A stretch of 64,000 bases of DNA from an uncultured Eubacteriales bacterium (GTDB lineage: Bacteria > Bacillota > Clostridia > Oscillospirales > Acutalibacteraceae): positions 25,722 through 89,721 of the forward strand of contig CAKTFN010000008.1 of the NCBI GenBank assembly GCA_934561055.1, written 5' to 3'. The notes beneath the pieces are model-generated. The model ran no database searches and had not been told where the DNA came from. It worked only from the letters and a program-made list of their open reading frames with translations. Both the position numbers and the translations under genes were made by a program. Shown in pieces: positions 50,640 through 59,072 of this stretch. The stretch's first letter is position 1. Every line of letters starts with the position of its first letter.

Positions 50640-52027
50640 TGCCCAGAGAATACAGAACAATTGAGGAAGTTGCAGGCCCCTTGATGCTCGTTCGTGACGT
50701 TGAAAGCGTTGCGTATAACGAACTCGGCGAGATTGAACTTTCAAACGGCGAAAAGCGCCGCTGCCGTGTTCTTGAAATTGACGGAAAGAACGCCCTTGTT
50801 CAGCTTTTTGAACCTTCGGTCGGAATTAATCTTGCCGAAAGTAAAGTCCGCTTTCTCGGTCGCCAGATGGAGCTCGGCGTGTCGGAAGATATGCTCGGCC
50901 GTGTTTTTGACGGACTCGGCCGCCCGATTGACGGCGGACCGGAGATCATTCCGGAAAAGCGCCTTGACGTCAACGGAACGCCGATGAACCCCGCCGCAAG
51001 AAGCTATCCGCAGGAGTTCATTCAAACCGGAATTTCCGCAATCGACGGACTCAATACTCTCGTAAGAGGTCAGAAGCTTCCGATTTTTTCCGCTTCGGGA
51101 CTTCCTCATGCTCAGCTTGCCGCACAGATTGCCCGCCAGGCAAAGGTACGCGGAACGGACGAACAGTTTGCGGTTGTTTTTGCCGCAATGGGAATCACTT
51201 TTGAAGAGTCCGATTTCTTCACCGAATCTTTCCGTGAAACAGGTGCGCTTGACCGAACCGTAATGTTCTCAAACCTTGCGAACGACCCTGCAATTGAGCG
51301 TATTGCAACGCCGAAAATGGCTCTTACTGCCGCAGAATACCTTGCCTTTGACAAGGGTATGCACGTTCTTGTAATCCTTACCGATATCACGAACTATGCG
51401 GATGCGCTTCGGGAAGTTTCCGCCGCAAGAAAAGAAGTACCCGGTCGCCGCGGCTACCCCGGATATATGTATACCGACCTTGCTTCAATTTATGAAAGGG
51501 CGGGCAGACAGCGCGGAAAAAAGGGCAGTATCACCCTCATCCCGATTCTCACCATGCCCGAAGACGACAAAACCCACCCGATTCCCGACCTCACCGGATA
51601 CATCACAGAAGGTCAGATTATTCTTTCCCGTGAACTTCACCGAAAGGGAATTGTTCCGCCGATTGACGTTCTTCCGTCGCTTTCAAGACTTAAAGATAAA
51701 GGTATTGGCGAGGGCAAGACGAGAGCCGACCATTCAAACACGATGAATCAGCTTTTCTCGGCTTATGCACGGGGAAAGGAAGCCAAGGAACTCATGGTTA
51801 TCCTCGGCGAAGCCGCACTTACCGATATGGATAAGCTTTATGCAAAATTTGCCGATGAATTTGAAAAGCATTATGTCTCTCAGGGGAATGAAACGAACCG
51901 CTCAATCGAAGAAACGCTCGACCTCGGCTGGAAGCTTCTTTCAATCCTTCCGCGCAGCGAGCTGAAGCGAATCAGCGATGATTTCCTTGACAAGTATTAT
52001 ATTGAAGATGAAGAGCAGGTGATCTGA
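50639..52027 (+). CDS. ntpB: V-type ATPase regulatory subunit B
   Basis: A 462-residue nucleotide-binding but non-catalytic subunit: EVAGPLMLVRDVESVAYNE at the start, IQTGISAIDGLNTLVRGQKLPIFSASGLPH in place of a true Walker A (abbreviated reference), and MPEDDKTHPIPDLTGYITEGQI later. It alternates with subunit A in the head. It overlaps both neighbours by 1 base. Confidence 0.97.
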   Translation: MPREYRTIEEVAGPLMLVRDVESVAYNELGEIELSNGEKRRCRVLEIDGKNALVQLFEPSVGINLAESKVRFLGRQMELGVSEDMLGRVFDGLGRPIDGGPEIIPEKRLDVNGTPMNPAARSYPQEFIQTGISAIDGLNTLVRGQKLPIFSASGLPHAQLAAQIARQAKVRGTDEQFAVVFAAMGITFEESDFFTESFRETGALDRTVMFSNLANDPAIERIATPKMALTAAEYLAFDKGMHVLVILTDITNYADALREVSAARKEVPGRRGYPGYMYTDLASIYERAGRQRGKKGSITLIPILTMPEDDKTHPIPDLTGYITEGQIILSRELHRKGIVPPIDVLPSLSRLKDKGIGEGKTRADHSNTMNQLFSAYARGKEAKELMVILGEAALTDMDKLYAKFADEFEKHYVSQGNETNRSIEETLDLGWKLLSILPRSELKRISDDFLDKYYIEDEEQVI

Positions 52028-52680
52028 TGGCGGTTATGAACGTCAACCCGACGAGAATGGAACTGACCAATCTCAAAAGAAAACTTGCAACCGCCAGGAA
52101 GGGACATAAGCTCCTCAAAGACAAGCGCGACGAACTCATGCGCCGTTTTCTTGACCTCATCCGTGAGACGAAGACGCTTCGCCTTGAAGTTGAAGAGAAA
52201 ATTAAAATTGCGAATGAGCATATGTCCGTTGCACGCAGTGTGATGACCGATGAGGAAATTGAAGTTGCTCTCATGATGCCGTCGCAAAGAATGAAAGCCG
52301 ACGTGGGAACGAAGAACATCATGAGCGTTGACGTTCCCGTTTTTAAGCCGGAACTTAAATCGGCAAAAGACGGCGAAATTTTTTCCTACGGTTACGCTTT
52401 CACCGGAGGAGATCTTGATGAAGCGGTTTTTGCGCTTTCGGCGGTCATGCCCGATATGCTGAAACTTGCCGAGAGCGAAAAAACTTGCAGGCTTCTTGCC
52501 TCGGAGATTGAAAAAACGCGCCGAAGAGTTAACGCTCTTGAGCACGTCCTGATTCCTCAATATGAGGAAACAATAAAATATATCACAATGAAACTTGATG
52601 AAAACGAGCGTTCTTCAACAACCCGTTTGATGAAGGTCAAAGATATGATGCTGAAAGAAGCTCATCATTATCAAGCTTAA
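52027..52680 (+). CDS. ntpD: V-type ATPase subunit D
   Basis: A 217-residue protein of two long helices: the start NVNPTRMELTNLKRKLATARKG and the C-terminal RRVNALEHVLIPQYEETIKYI are diagnostic. It is the rotating central axle. It completes the order F-I-K-E-C-G-A-B-D and is followed 13 bases later by an S4-domain gene in the same transcript. Confidence 0.95.
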   Translation: MAVMNVNPTRMELTNLKRKLATARKGHKLLKDKRDELMRRFLDLIRETKTLRLEVEEKIKIANEHMSVARSVMTDEEIEVALMMPSQRMKADVGTKNIMSVDVPVFKPELKSAKDGEIFSYGYAFTGGDLDEAVFALSAVMPDMLKLAESEKTCRLLASEIEKTRRRVNALEHVLIPQYEETIKYITMKLDENERSSTTRLMKVKDMMLKEAHHYQA

Positions 52681-52693
52681 AAGGTAAATAACC

Positions 52694-53473
52694 ATGACTG
52701 AAGATGAAGTTTTGTTCTCTCATGCTTCGGATCTCAAGATGCAGTGCGCCGACGAATCTCTTGTTCAAAGCACTGCTTTTCTTGATTTGCGTCAGAGAAC
52801 GTTGCTTTTGCCGCTTGAAAAAATGCAAAGCGAATATGTGAAAACTTTTTATTATGGCGGCTTTGACGAAGCGGAGCGGCTTTGCGCCGTTTTTGTTCCT
52901 CGGTTTTACGAAGAGAACGATGTTTTTGAGTTTTTCAAAGCTTATCCCGAATTTGATCCGATTGCACTTCTTCGACTCGAAAAAGACAAATTCACCTCAC
53001 TTTCCCATCGTGATTATCTCGGTGCGCTGATGGGACTCGGTCTTCGGCGCGAAATGCTCGGTGACATTGTGACAGACGAAAACGGTTGTTTTTTGTTCTG
53101 CCTTTCGTCGGTGAAAAAGTTTATCGAAGAAAACCTCAAAAGTGCGGGACGTGCGAGTATAAAAGTGAGCGAGGTTCAAAAAGGCGACTTCGTTCAAAAA
53201 AACGAACGCACCGAAGACGTTTTCTTTTCCGTTGCTTCATTGCGGCTTGATGCGGTTTGCGGCGCAGCCTTTTCCCTTTCAAGGGGAAAAGCTGCGGAAT
53301 TTATCGAAAGCGGAAACGTATACCTCGGCGGCGTTCAGACCACGAAAACCGACCGGAAAGTTTCGCTCGGCGAAAAAATCGTTCTTCGCGGAAAAGGAAA
53401 AGCCGTTCTTTCCGAAATCAAGGGTGAAAGCAAAAAGGGACGGATACACATTGTAATCAAAAAGTACTTATGA
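52694..53473 (+). CDS. YlmH-like S4-domain RNA-binding protein
   Basis: A 259-residue protein: N-terminal half with FYYGGFDEAERLCAVFVP and SLSHRDYLGALMGLGLRREMLGDIV, and a C-terminal S4 RNA-binding domain (SRGKAAEFIESGNVYLGGVQTTKTDRKVSLGEKIVLRG, key parts). This is the YlmH layout. YlmH is usually encoded near ftsZ/divIVA and binds stalled 50S subunits or affects division; here it is at the end of the V-ATPase operon instead. Confidence 0.85.
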   Translation: MTEDEVLFSHASDLKMQCADESLVQSTAFLDLRQRTLLLPLEKMQSEYVKTFYYGGFDEAERLCAVFVPRFYEENDVFEFFKAYPEFDPIALLRLEKDKFTSLSHRDYLGALMGLGLRREMLGDIVTDENGCFLFCLSSVKKFIEENLKSAGRASIKVSEVQKGDFVQKNERTEDVFFSVASLRLDAVCGAAFSLSRGKAAEFIESGNVYLGGVQTTKTDRKVSLGEKIVLRGKGKAVLSEIKGESKKGRIHIVIKKYL

Positions 53474-53477
53474 CCCG

Positions 53478-53504
53478 ACCGTGCGTTTTCCGCGCACGGT
53501 TTTG
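53478..53504 (+). terminator. Intrinsic terminator of the V-ATPase operon
   Basis: Perfect 8-bp stem ACCGTGCG/CGCACGGT with a 7-base loop and TTTTG, 5 bases after the stop of the YlmH-like gene. Confidence 0.85.
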
Positions 53505-53525
53505 TTATTAAAGTACTTTTTTTCA

Positions 53526-53554
53526 TTGAAAAAAGCCGAAAGATATGATAAAAT
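53526..53554 (+). promoter_or_regulatory. Sigma-A-type promoter for trmO
   Basis: TTGAAA and TAAAAT with 17-base spacing, 29 bases before the start codon. Confidence 0.7.
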
Positions 53555-53583
53555 AAAATAAGCACGTTTTAAAGGGGGAGCTT

Positions 53584-54279
53584 ATGGAAAAGGACGAAAT
53601 CAAAGTGATTGCAAAAGTCAGCTCACCCTTTTTTGAAAAATTCGGAATACCGAGGCAAAGCGGCCTTGCCGAAAGCGTTGAATCAAAAATCGTTTTTGAA
53701 AAGGAATTCAGCAATCCCGATGCTTTCAGGGGAATTGAAGGGTTTTCGCATCTTTGGATAATTTGGAAATTTTCCGAGGTGAAAGAGAAGTCATTTTCGC
53801 CGACCGTTCGTCCGCCGAAGCTCGGCGGGAACAAAAGAATGGGCGTTTTTGCAACACGCTCGCCCTTTCGCCCGAACAACCTTGCGCTTTCTTCGGTAAA
53901 ATTTCTTCGCCTTGAAAAGGAAAAGGACGGAAGAATTTCTCTCGTTGTGACCGGTGCCGACCTTATGAATGGCACACCCGTCTATGACGTAAAGCCGTAT
54001 CTTCCTTATGCGGACTCCCATCCTCAAGCCGTCGGAGGCTTTTCTGACGGGGTTTCAAAGGAAAAGCTCAATGTTGTTTTTGAAGCGGAGTTTCCGCCAT
54101 CGTTTCCCGAAAAGCTCAAAGCCGGACTTTCCGAATCGCTTTCGTTTGATCCTCGCCCCGGATACCGGCATGGGGGAGGACGGATATATTACATGATTTT
54201 TTCCGATTACGAAATCGCTTTTGTTGTTGACGGAAAAACTCTGACTGTGAAAGAGATTACCGAAAAAATCAGCCGATAA
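53584..54279 (+). CDS. trmO: tRNA (N6-threonylcarbamoyladenosine37-N6)-methyltransferase TrmO
   Basis: A 231-residue protein of the TrmO/YaeB (formerly VirR) fold: GIPRQSGLAE, GIEGFSHLWIIW, KRMGVFATRSPFRPNNLALSSV and GTPVYDVKPYLPYAD are all family signatures. The C-terminus has the FDPRPGYR motif. It methylates t6A37 of certain tRNAs using S-adenosylmethionine. A GGGGGAG site precedes the ATG. The next gene follows at once. Confidence 0.93.
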   Translation: MEKDEIKVIAKVSSPFFEKFGIPRQSGLAESVESKIVFEKEFSNPDAFRGIEGFSHLWIIWKFSEVKEKSFSPTVRPPKLGGNKRMGVFATRSPFRPNNLALSSVKFLRLEKEKDGRISLVVTGADLMNGTPVYDVKPYLPYADSHPQAVGGFSDGVSKEKLNVVFEAEFPPSFPEKLKAGLSESLSFDPRPGYRHGGGRIYYMIFSDYEIAFVVDGKTLTVKEITEKISR

Positions 54280-54294
54280 TTGGAGAAGATTGTT

Positions 54295-55305
54295 TTGTTT
54301 GATGTTTTTTTGTTTGCATTCAATGCGGTTGCGCCGATTCTTTTGCTGGTGCTTCTCGGTTTTCTTTTGAAAAAAGTCGGTTTTGCCGATGATTTGTTTT
54401 TCAAAAAGGCAAATAGCCTTGTTTTCAGGGTGTTTTTGCCGATCATGCTTTTTTGCAATGTTTATGAAATCAAGTCTTTGAGTTCCGTCAACTGGAAAGC
54501 GGCGGTTTACAGCGTTTTTTCGATTTTTCTTTTTCTTCTTGTCGGCATTGTTTGCAGTGCGCTTTTCATTAAAAAACGTGACCAAAAGGGCGTAATTATT
54601 CAGTGTTCCTTCCGCTCGAACCATGCAATCATCGGAATTCCGCTTGCTCAGTCGCTCGGAGGCCCCGAGGCTCTTGCGTTTGCGTCGTTGCTTTCGGCAA
54701 TTGCGATTCCGCTTTTCAATGTTCTTGCGGTGTTTACCCTTTCGCGGTATGCGGACGCAAAAAAGCCGTCGTTTTTGAGTACGATAAAAAAAGCGGTTAA
54801 AAATCCGCTCATAATCGGCGTTTCAATCGGAGCGCTCGTTTTGATTGTCCGTTCGTTTATTCCGCTTTCCGCAGACGGAACACCCGTTTTTACAATCAAA
54901 AACAACCTTCCGTTTTTGTGGACGGCGCTTTCAAACGCTTCAAAGGTTGCGTCTCCGCTTGCGCTCGTCGTTCTCGGCGCAAGGTTTGATTTTTCCGCAA
55001 TCAAAGGACTTTGGAAGGAAATCACGCTCGGCGTAATTCTGCGAAATGTTGTTGCTCCGGCTCTCGGAATAGGACTTGCTCTTGCTCTTTCAAAAAGATT
55101 TTCGCTCCTTTCCGTAACGGCTGACGAACTTCCCGCTTTTATCTCCGTGTTCGGTTCGCCGGTTGCCGTTTCGGGCGCAGTCATGGTCGGAGAAATCGGA
55201 GGAGACGATCAACTTTCAACTCAACTTGTTGTTTGGACAAGCATTCTTTCGATGATTTCAATTTTTGCAACAGTTTTCATTTTGAAGAGTTTTGCTCTTT
55301 TATAA
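54295..55305 (+). CDS. AEC family (auxin efflux carrier-like) transporter
   Basis: A 336-residue membrane protein with ten hydrophobic segments in two halves of five: start VFLFAFNAVAPILLLVLLGFLLKKVGFADD, the central SFRSNHAIIGIPLAQSLGG and the late FGSPVAVSGAVMVGEIGGD pattern. AEC carriers move organic acids such as malate. TTG 54295 follows GGAGAAG by 9 bases and gives the usual N-terminus; an earlier TTG at 54280 overlaps that site. It lies right after trmO. Confidence 0.85.
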   Translation: MFDVFLFAFNAVAPILLLVLLGFLLKKVGFADDLFFKKANSLVFRVFLPIMLFCNVYEIKSLSSVNWKAAVYSVFSIFLFLLVGIVCSALFIKKRDQKGVIIQCSFRSNHAIIGIPLAQSLGGPEALAFASLLSAIAIPLFNVLAVFTLSRYADAKKPSFLSTIKKAVKNPLIIGVSIGALVLIVRSFIPLSADGTPVFTIKNNLPFLWTALSNASKVASPLALVVLGARFDFSAIKGLWKEITLGVILRNVVAPALGIGLALALSKRFSLLSVTADELPAFISVFGSPVAVSGAVMVGEIGGDDQLSTQLVVWTSILSMISIFATVFILKSFALL

Positions 55306-55339
55306 ATTTAAAAAATAATATAGCACATAGGAGGAAACC

Positions 55340-57067
55340 ATGAAGTTTAACGCAAAGAAAGCAGCCGCAACCGTTGCCGGAGCGGCAACCGCCGGTGCAG
55401 CCGCCGCTGCGGCTGTTATGAAAAAGAAAAAGATCTGTCCGATTTGTGAAGCAAAACGACTTCTTCACAAACTTTCAATCAACGAAAAAGCCGACAACGG
55501 CTATGACAACAATGTTGCGCTCACTCCGCCAATGGGTTGGTCAAGCTGGAACCTTTTCGCTTCAAAAATCAATGAGGATCTCATAAAGGAAATTGCCGAC
55601 GCAATGAAAAACAGCGGTCTTCTTGACGCCGGATACAAATATGTCAACATTGATGACTGCTGGCAGAGTTCTGAAAGAGACGAAAACGGAAAGCTTCAGC
55701 CGGATAAGGCAACTTTCCCGCACGGAATGAAAGCTTTGAGCGAATACGTTAATTCTCAGGGTCTCAAGCTCGGACTTTATTCCTCAAACGGAACTCATAC
55801 CTGCGAGGATTACCCTGCAAGCCTTCGTCACGAGGCCGTTGATGCAGATACTTTTGCGGAATGGGGAATTGAATATTTTAAATATGATTTTTGCCACAAT
55901 GTTCCGATTTCGGAAAAGGCTCCCGCAGTTGCCTTTGTTGAATTTTCAAAGCCGGGAGAAACCGCGTTCGCAAAGTTCTCTGCCCGAGACTGCGTTCTCA
56001 AAGACGGTGCAAGAATTGTTCGTGAAGATGATTGCGACAAAGATAATTTTGAATACGTCAAAGGTCTTTGCTCAAGGAACGGTTCGTTTTCTGTAACAGT
56101 CGAAAGTGACGAAGACTGCGACGCAGTGCTCACACTCACGATTAAAAAGGCCGATTGCGAAAGATTCCTTTGCGCAAAGGTCAACGGAAAAAAAGAACAT
56201 CATCTTTATTTTTCGAAGAATCATGCGTCCGACCGTGTAAAGCGCGTTCAGTGCGACATAAAACTCCTTAAAGGCGAAAACACCGTTGAGTTTTATAATC
56301 CCGTCGGTTCAAGAATGGACAGCAGCGCAATTCAGTATACTCTCATGGGCGAGGAGCTTAAAAGAGCTTCAAAGGAATACGCCGAAAAGAACAACACGGA
56401 AGAAAAACCGATTGTTTTCTCGCTTTGCGAATGGGGTTTCAACAGACCGTGGAAATGGGCAAGAAGAGCCGGAAATCTTTGGAGAACGACTCCCGACATC
56501 AAACCGTTCTGGATTTCGATTATTTCAATTTACGAATTCACCGTAAGGCTTTGGAAGTATTCTTCAATCGGCGGCTGGAACGATCCGGATATGCTTGAAG
56601 TCGGAAACGGAAACCTCACCAATGACGAGAATACCGCTCATTTTTCACTTTGGTGTATGCTTTGCGCTCCGCTCATTCTCGGAAACGACGTCAGAAAGTT
56701 CATCAAGCCCGACAAAACCGTTGACACCGAAAACAAAGTTTTCAAAATCATCACGAACAAAACGATGATCGGAATAAATCAGGACAGGCTCGGAGTTCAG
56801 TGCAGAAGAATCAAAACCGGTCTTATTGACGTTCTTGTGAAACCGCTTGAAAATTCAAGGGTTGCCGTTTGCGTTTTAAACAAGGCGCCGAGCGAAAGGA
56901 AAGCTTCGGTTGACCTTGAAAAAATTGCAAATCTCGGTTTTGTCAATCTTCAGAAAAAGAGCGGATATAAAGTTTTCGACGTTTGGGAGGAGGAGAGCTT
57001 TGTTTCGGCCGGAAAAATCGAAACATCGGTTCCTTCTCACGGCGTAAAAGTTTATATTGTTGAGTAA
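55340..57067 (+). CDS. GH27 alpha-galactosidase-like enzyme with inserted carbohydrate-binding-like domain
   Basis: A 575-residue glycoside hydrolase family 27 protein. The catalytic barrel starts LTPPMGWSSWNLFA; the nucleophile is Asp183 in YFKYDFCHN and the acid/base Asp417 in GGWNDPDMLEVGN. Between them residues about 190-345 form a beta-rich insert that looks like a CBM6/CBM35-type sandwich (AFVEFSKPGETAFAKFSARD, FEYVKGLCSRNGSFSVTVES, KLLKGENTVEFYNP), interrupting the usual barrel; SLCEWGFNRPW resumes it. The N-terminus is a 20-residue Ala-rich stretch followed by KKKK and a CPIC pair, not a standard signal peptide. Substrate is probably an alpha-galactoside or beta-arabinopyranoside. Confidence 0.88.
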   Translation: MKFNAKKAAATVAGAATAGAAAAAAVMKKKKICPICEAKRLLHKLSINEKADNGYDNNVALTPPMGWSSWNLFASKINEDLIKEIADAMKNSGLLDAGYKYVNIDDCWQSSERDENGKLQPDKATFPHGMKALSEYVNSQGLKLGLYSSNGTHTCEDYPASLRHEAVDADTFAEWGIEYFKYDFCHNVPISEKAPAVAFVEFSKPGETAFAKFSARDCVLKDGARIVREDDCDKDNFEYVKGLCSRNGSFSVTVESDEDCDAVLTLTIKKADCERFLCAKVNGKKEHHLYFSKNHASDRVKRVQCDIKLLKGENTVEFYNPVGSRMDSSAIQYTLMGEELKRASKEYAEKNNTEEKPIVFSLCEWGFNRPWKWARRAGNLWRTTPDIKPFWISIISIYEFTVRLWKYSSIGGWNDPDMLEVGNGNLTNDENTAHFSLWCMLCAPLILGNDVRKFIKPDKTVDTENKVFKIITNKTMIGINQDRLGVQCRRIKTGLIDVLVKPLENSRVAVCVLNKAPSERKASVDLEKIANLGFVNLQKKSGYKVFDVWEEESFVSAGKIETSVPSHGVKVYIVE

Positions 57068-57072
57068 GAACC

Positions 57073-57546
57073 ATGAGAAGAAGCGAAAGAGAAATTACAG
57101 ACAAAAACGAAAATTTTGAAATTCTTTCCGCCTGTCAGGTCGTGCGTGCGGCGTTTTCGGATGACGAATATCCTTATGTTGTTCCGCTTTCCTTCGGTGT
57201 TTCAAAAGAAGGGGAAAGACCGGTTGTTTTCTTCCACTGTGCAAACGAGGGAAAGAAGGTTGAACTCATTGAAAAGAACAACCGTGTTTGCATTGAGGCG
57301 GACGTCTTTGACGGATACTGCGGCGAAGGAATCAAAATCACAACGCTTTATAAAAGTGTGATAGGTTTCGGCAAGGTTTATAAATGCGAAGGCAAGGAAA
57401 AAATAACCGGGCTTAAGGCTCTCATGGAGCATTGCGGATATCATCCCGACGATGAAACGCTCAAAACCTGCGCCGCTTTTGAAAAAGTTGCGATTTATAA
57501 GATTGTGCTTGACAGCATTTCCGGAAAAAAGAACATTCATGAATAA
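57073..57546 (+). CDS. Pyridoxamine 5'-phosphate oxidase-like flavin-binding protein (NimA-like)
   Basis: A 157-residue split-barrel protein: MRRSEREITDKNENFEILSAC, YPYVVPLSFGV, VFFHCANEGKKVELIEKNNRVCIEAD and the later GFGKVYKCEGKEKITGLKALMEHCG. This matches the NimA/5-nitroimidazole-resistance-like branch of PNPOx proteins, which bind FMN or heme; most are of unknown role. It is 5 bases after the GH27 gene, so likely co-transcribed. A long terminator follows. Confidence 0.85.
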   Translation: MRRSEREITDKNENFEILSACQVVRAAFSDDEYPYVVPLSFGVSKEGERPVVFFHCANEGKKVELIEKNNRVCIEADVFDGYCGEGIKITTLYKSVIGFGKVYKCEGKEKITGLKALMEHCGYHPDDETLKTCAAFEKVAIYKIVLDSISGKKNIHE

Positions 57547-57549
57547 AAA

Positions 57550-57592
57550 AGGCTGACACGAAACGAAAAACGCTTCGTGTCAGTCTTTCTTA
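57550..57592 (+). terminator. Intrinsic terminator after the GH27 operon
   Basis: Thirteen-bp stem AGGCTGACACGAA/TTCGTGTCAGTCT (one G-U) with a T-rich end. Confidence 0.88.
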
Positions 57593-57602
57593 TAATTGTG
57601 AC

Positions 57603-57679
57603 TGGTGGGAACAGTGGGGATCGAACCCACGACCTCACGCATGTGAAACGTGCGCTCTGACCGGCTGAGCTATGCCCCC
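57603..57679 (-). tRNA. tRNA-Val (anticodon CAC)
   Basis: A complete cloverleaf on the minus strand: acceptor GGGGGCA/TGTTCCC, D-arm GCTC/GAGC, anticodon stem CACGT/GCGTG with loop TTCACAT (anticodon CAC, bases 57643-57645 on the plus strand), T-arm GTGGG-TTCGATC-CCCAC, and an encoded CCA. It reads GUG codons. It stands alone between convergent genes. Confidence 0.95.
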
Positions 57680-57738
57680 GAAACCAAGAAAATAATATCA
57701 CTTTGAATACTGTTTTTCAAGTGGCTTTTCGGAAAAAA

Positions 57739-58314
57739 TCAAATGAATTTGTAAACCGCAATCCCGAGAAAAGCGGAAAGAACAATCATAAGAATCGGCG
57801 ACGGTGTTTTCTTTTTGAAACGTTTGAAAACCGCACCGATGAGAATGAGAACCGCAAGAATGAAAAGCGCACGAAAATCCGGCGAAAAACCGCTGCCAAG
57901 CGTTTTGAATAAAAAAAGCGTGTTTGCGCCGAGGGTGACCGCCGTTGCAAGAATGAGGGCAATAATGCACGGACGGACTCCGGAAAGAAAAGCCTTGACT
58001 CCGGCATATTTCAAAAGATTTGAGATGAGCGCGGCAATGAGAAGAATGATTATAAAGGACGGAAGAACAACGCCGAGAGTCGAAAGAAGCGCACCAAAAA
58101 TTCCGGCTTGGGACGCACCGACAAAAGTTGCCATATTGACCGCAAGAGGTCCCGGCGTGGATTCTGAAACGGCAACAAAATTCATGAATTCGCTCTCAGT
58201 CAGCCAGCCGTTTGACGTGACCGCTTCACGAATGAGCGAGATCATTCCGTATCCTCCGCCGAAGGAGAAGGCGCCGATTTCAAGGAAAGTCAGAAAAAGT
58301 TTCAGATATATCAT
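57739..58314 (-). CDS. Short-chain chromate transporter, second half
   Basis: A 191-residue protein of about six membrane segments with the family signature FLTFLEIGAFSFGGGYGMISLI and AVSESTPGPLAVNMATFVG. It is one half of a ChrA-type transporter. The ATG at 58314 (minus strand) follows AAAGGAG and overlaps the stop of the other half by 4 bases. Together the two halves equal a full-length chromate transporter; the physiological anion may not be chromate. Confidence 0.88.
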   Translation of the reverse strand: MIYLKLFLTFLEIGAFSFGGGYGMISLIREAVTSNGWLTESEFMNFVAVSESTPGPLAVNMATFVGASQAGIFGALLSTLGVVLPSFIIILLIAALISNLLKYAGVKAFLSGVRPCIIALILATAVTLGANTLFLFKTLGSGFSPDFRALFILAVLILIGAVFKRFKKKTPSPILMIVLSAFLGIAVYKFI

Positions 58315-58898
58315 TTTTCCGCTCCTTTCTTTTTGAATGTTCTCAGCGCATAAATTGCAACGCCGAAAGTTCCGCAAATGAGAATATAATATACGGTTGA
58401 GAATTTCACGGCAAAGAGGGTGAAAAGAATCATTACGGAAAAAACAACCGCAATAATCGTGCAGTTGAAAGCCGTTTTCTGAATTTTTTTGAGCATCCCG
58501 ATTCCGGCCGTGAAAATGAGATAAAGAACGCAGACCTGAATTCCTTTGAATGCAAAGGAAACAAGCTCAAAGCTCAAAAATCTGTCAAGGAAAAGCGAGA
58601 CGGCATAAATCACGACGAACGACGGAATGCAAACGGCAACCGTCGCCGCAACCGCACCGAAAACCGAACCGACCTTGTAGCCTATGAAGGTTGCACCGTT
58701 GATTGCAACGGGACCCGGCGTTGATTCGGCAATTGCGACAATGTCAAGAAATTCCTCCTCGGTGAGCCAGCTTTTCTTTGAGACAAACTCGTTTTCAAGC
58801 AGTGCAATCATGGCATAGCCGCCTCCGAAGGTGAATGCGCCGATTTTTAAAAAGGTAAAAAAAACCGTAAGAACTTTTTTGAAGCGTTCTTTTTTCAT
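58311..58898 (-). CDS. Short-chain chromate transporter, first half
   Basis: A 195-residue membrane protein with FFTFLKIGAFTFGGGYAMIALLENEFV and IAESTPGPVAINGATFIGYKVG, the paired signature of the chromate ion transporter family. Gene pairs like this are standard in Firmicutes and act as heterodimers. It overlaps its partner by 4 bases. Confidence 0.88.
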   Translation of the reverse strand: MKKERFKKVLTVFFTFLKIGAFTFGGGYAMIALLENEFVSKKSWLTEEEFLDIVAIAESTPGPVAINGATFIGYKVGSVFGAVAATVAVCIPSFVVIYAVSLFLDRFLSFELVSFAFKGIQVCVLYLIFTAGIGMLKKIQKTAFNCTIIAVVFSVMILFTLFAVKFSTVYYILICGTFGVAIYALRTFKKKGAEK

Positions 58899-58979
58899 TG
58901 TTTCACTCTTTTCGTCAGAATATTTTTAAATGATACTCCGCTTTTAAAAAATTGTCAATCAAAAATCATAGTGCTATTC

Positions 58980-59008
58980 TTGAATTGTTTTTTAAAAAGT
59001 GATATATT
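58980..59008 (+). promoter_or_regulatory. Sigma-A-type promoter for the zinc-ribbon protein gene
   Basis: TTGAAT and TATATT with 17-base spacing, 65 bases before the start codon. The divergent promoter of the chromate-transporter pair must lie in the same gap but is not clear. Confidence 0.6.
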
Positions 59009-59072
59009 AAAGGTGAAGTTAATGAAAAATTAATTTTAAAGCTTATTAATAATTGACGGGAGGACTGTTAAA

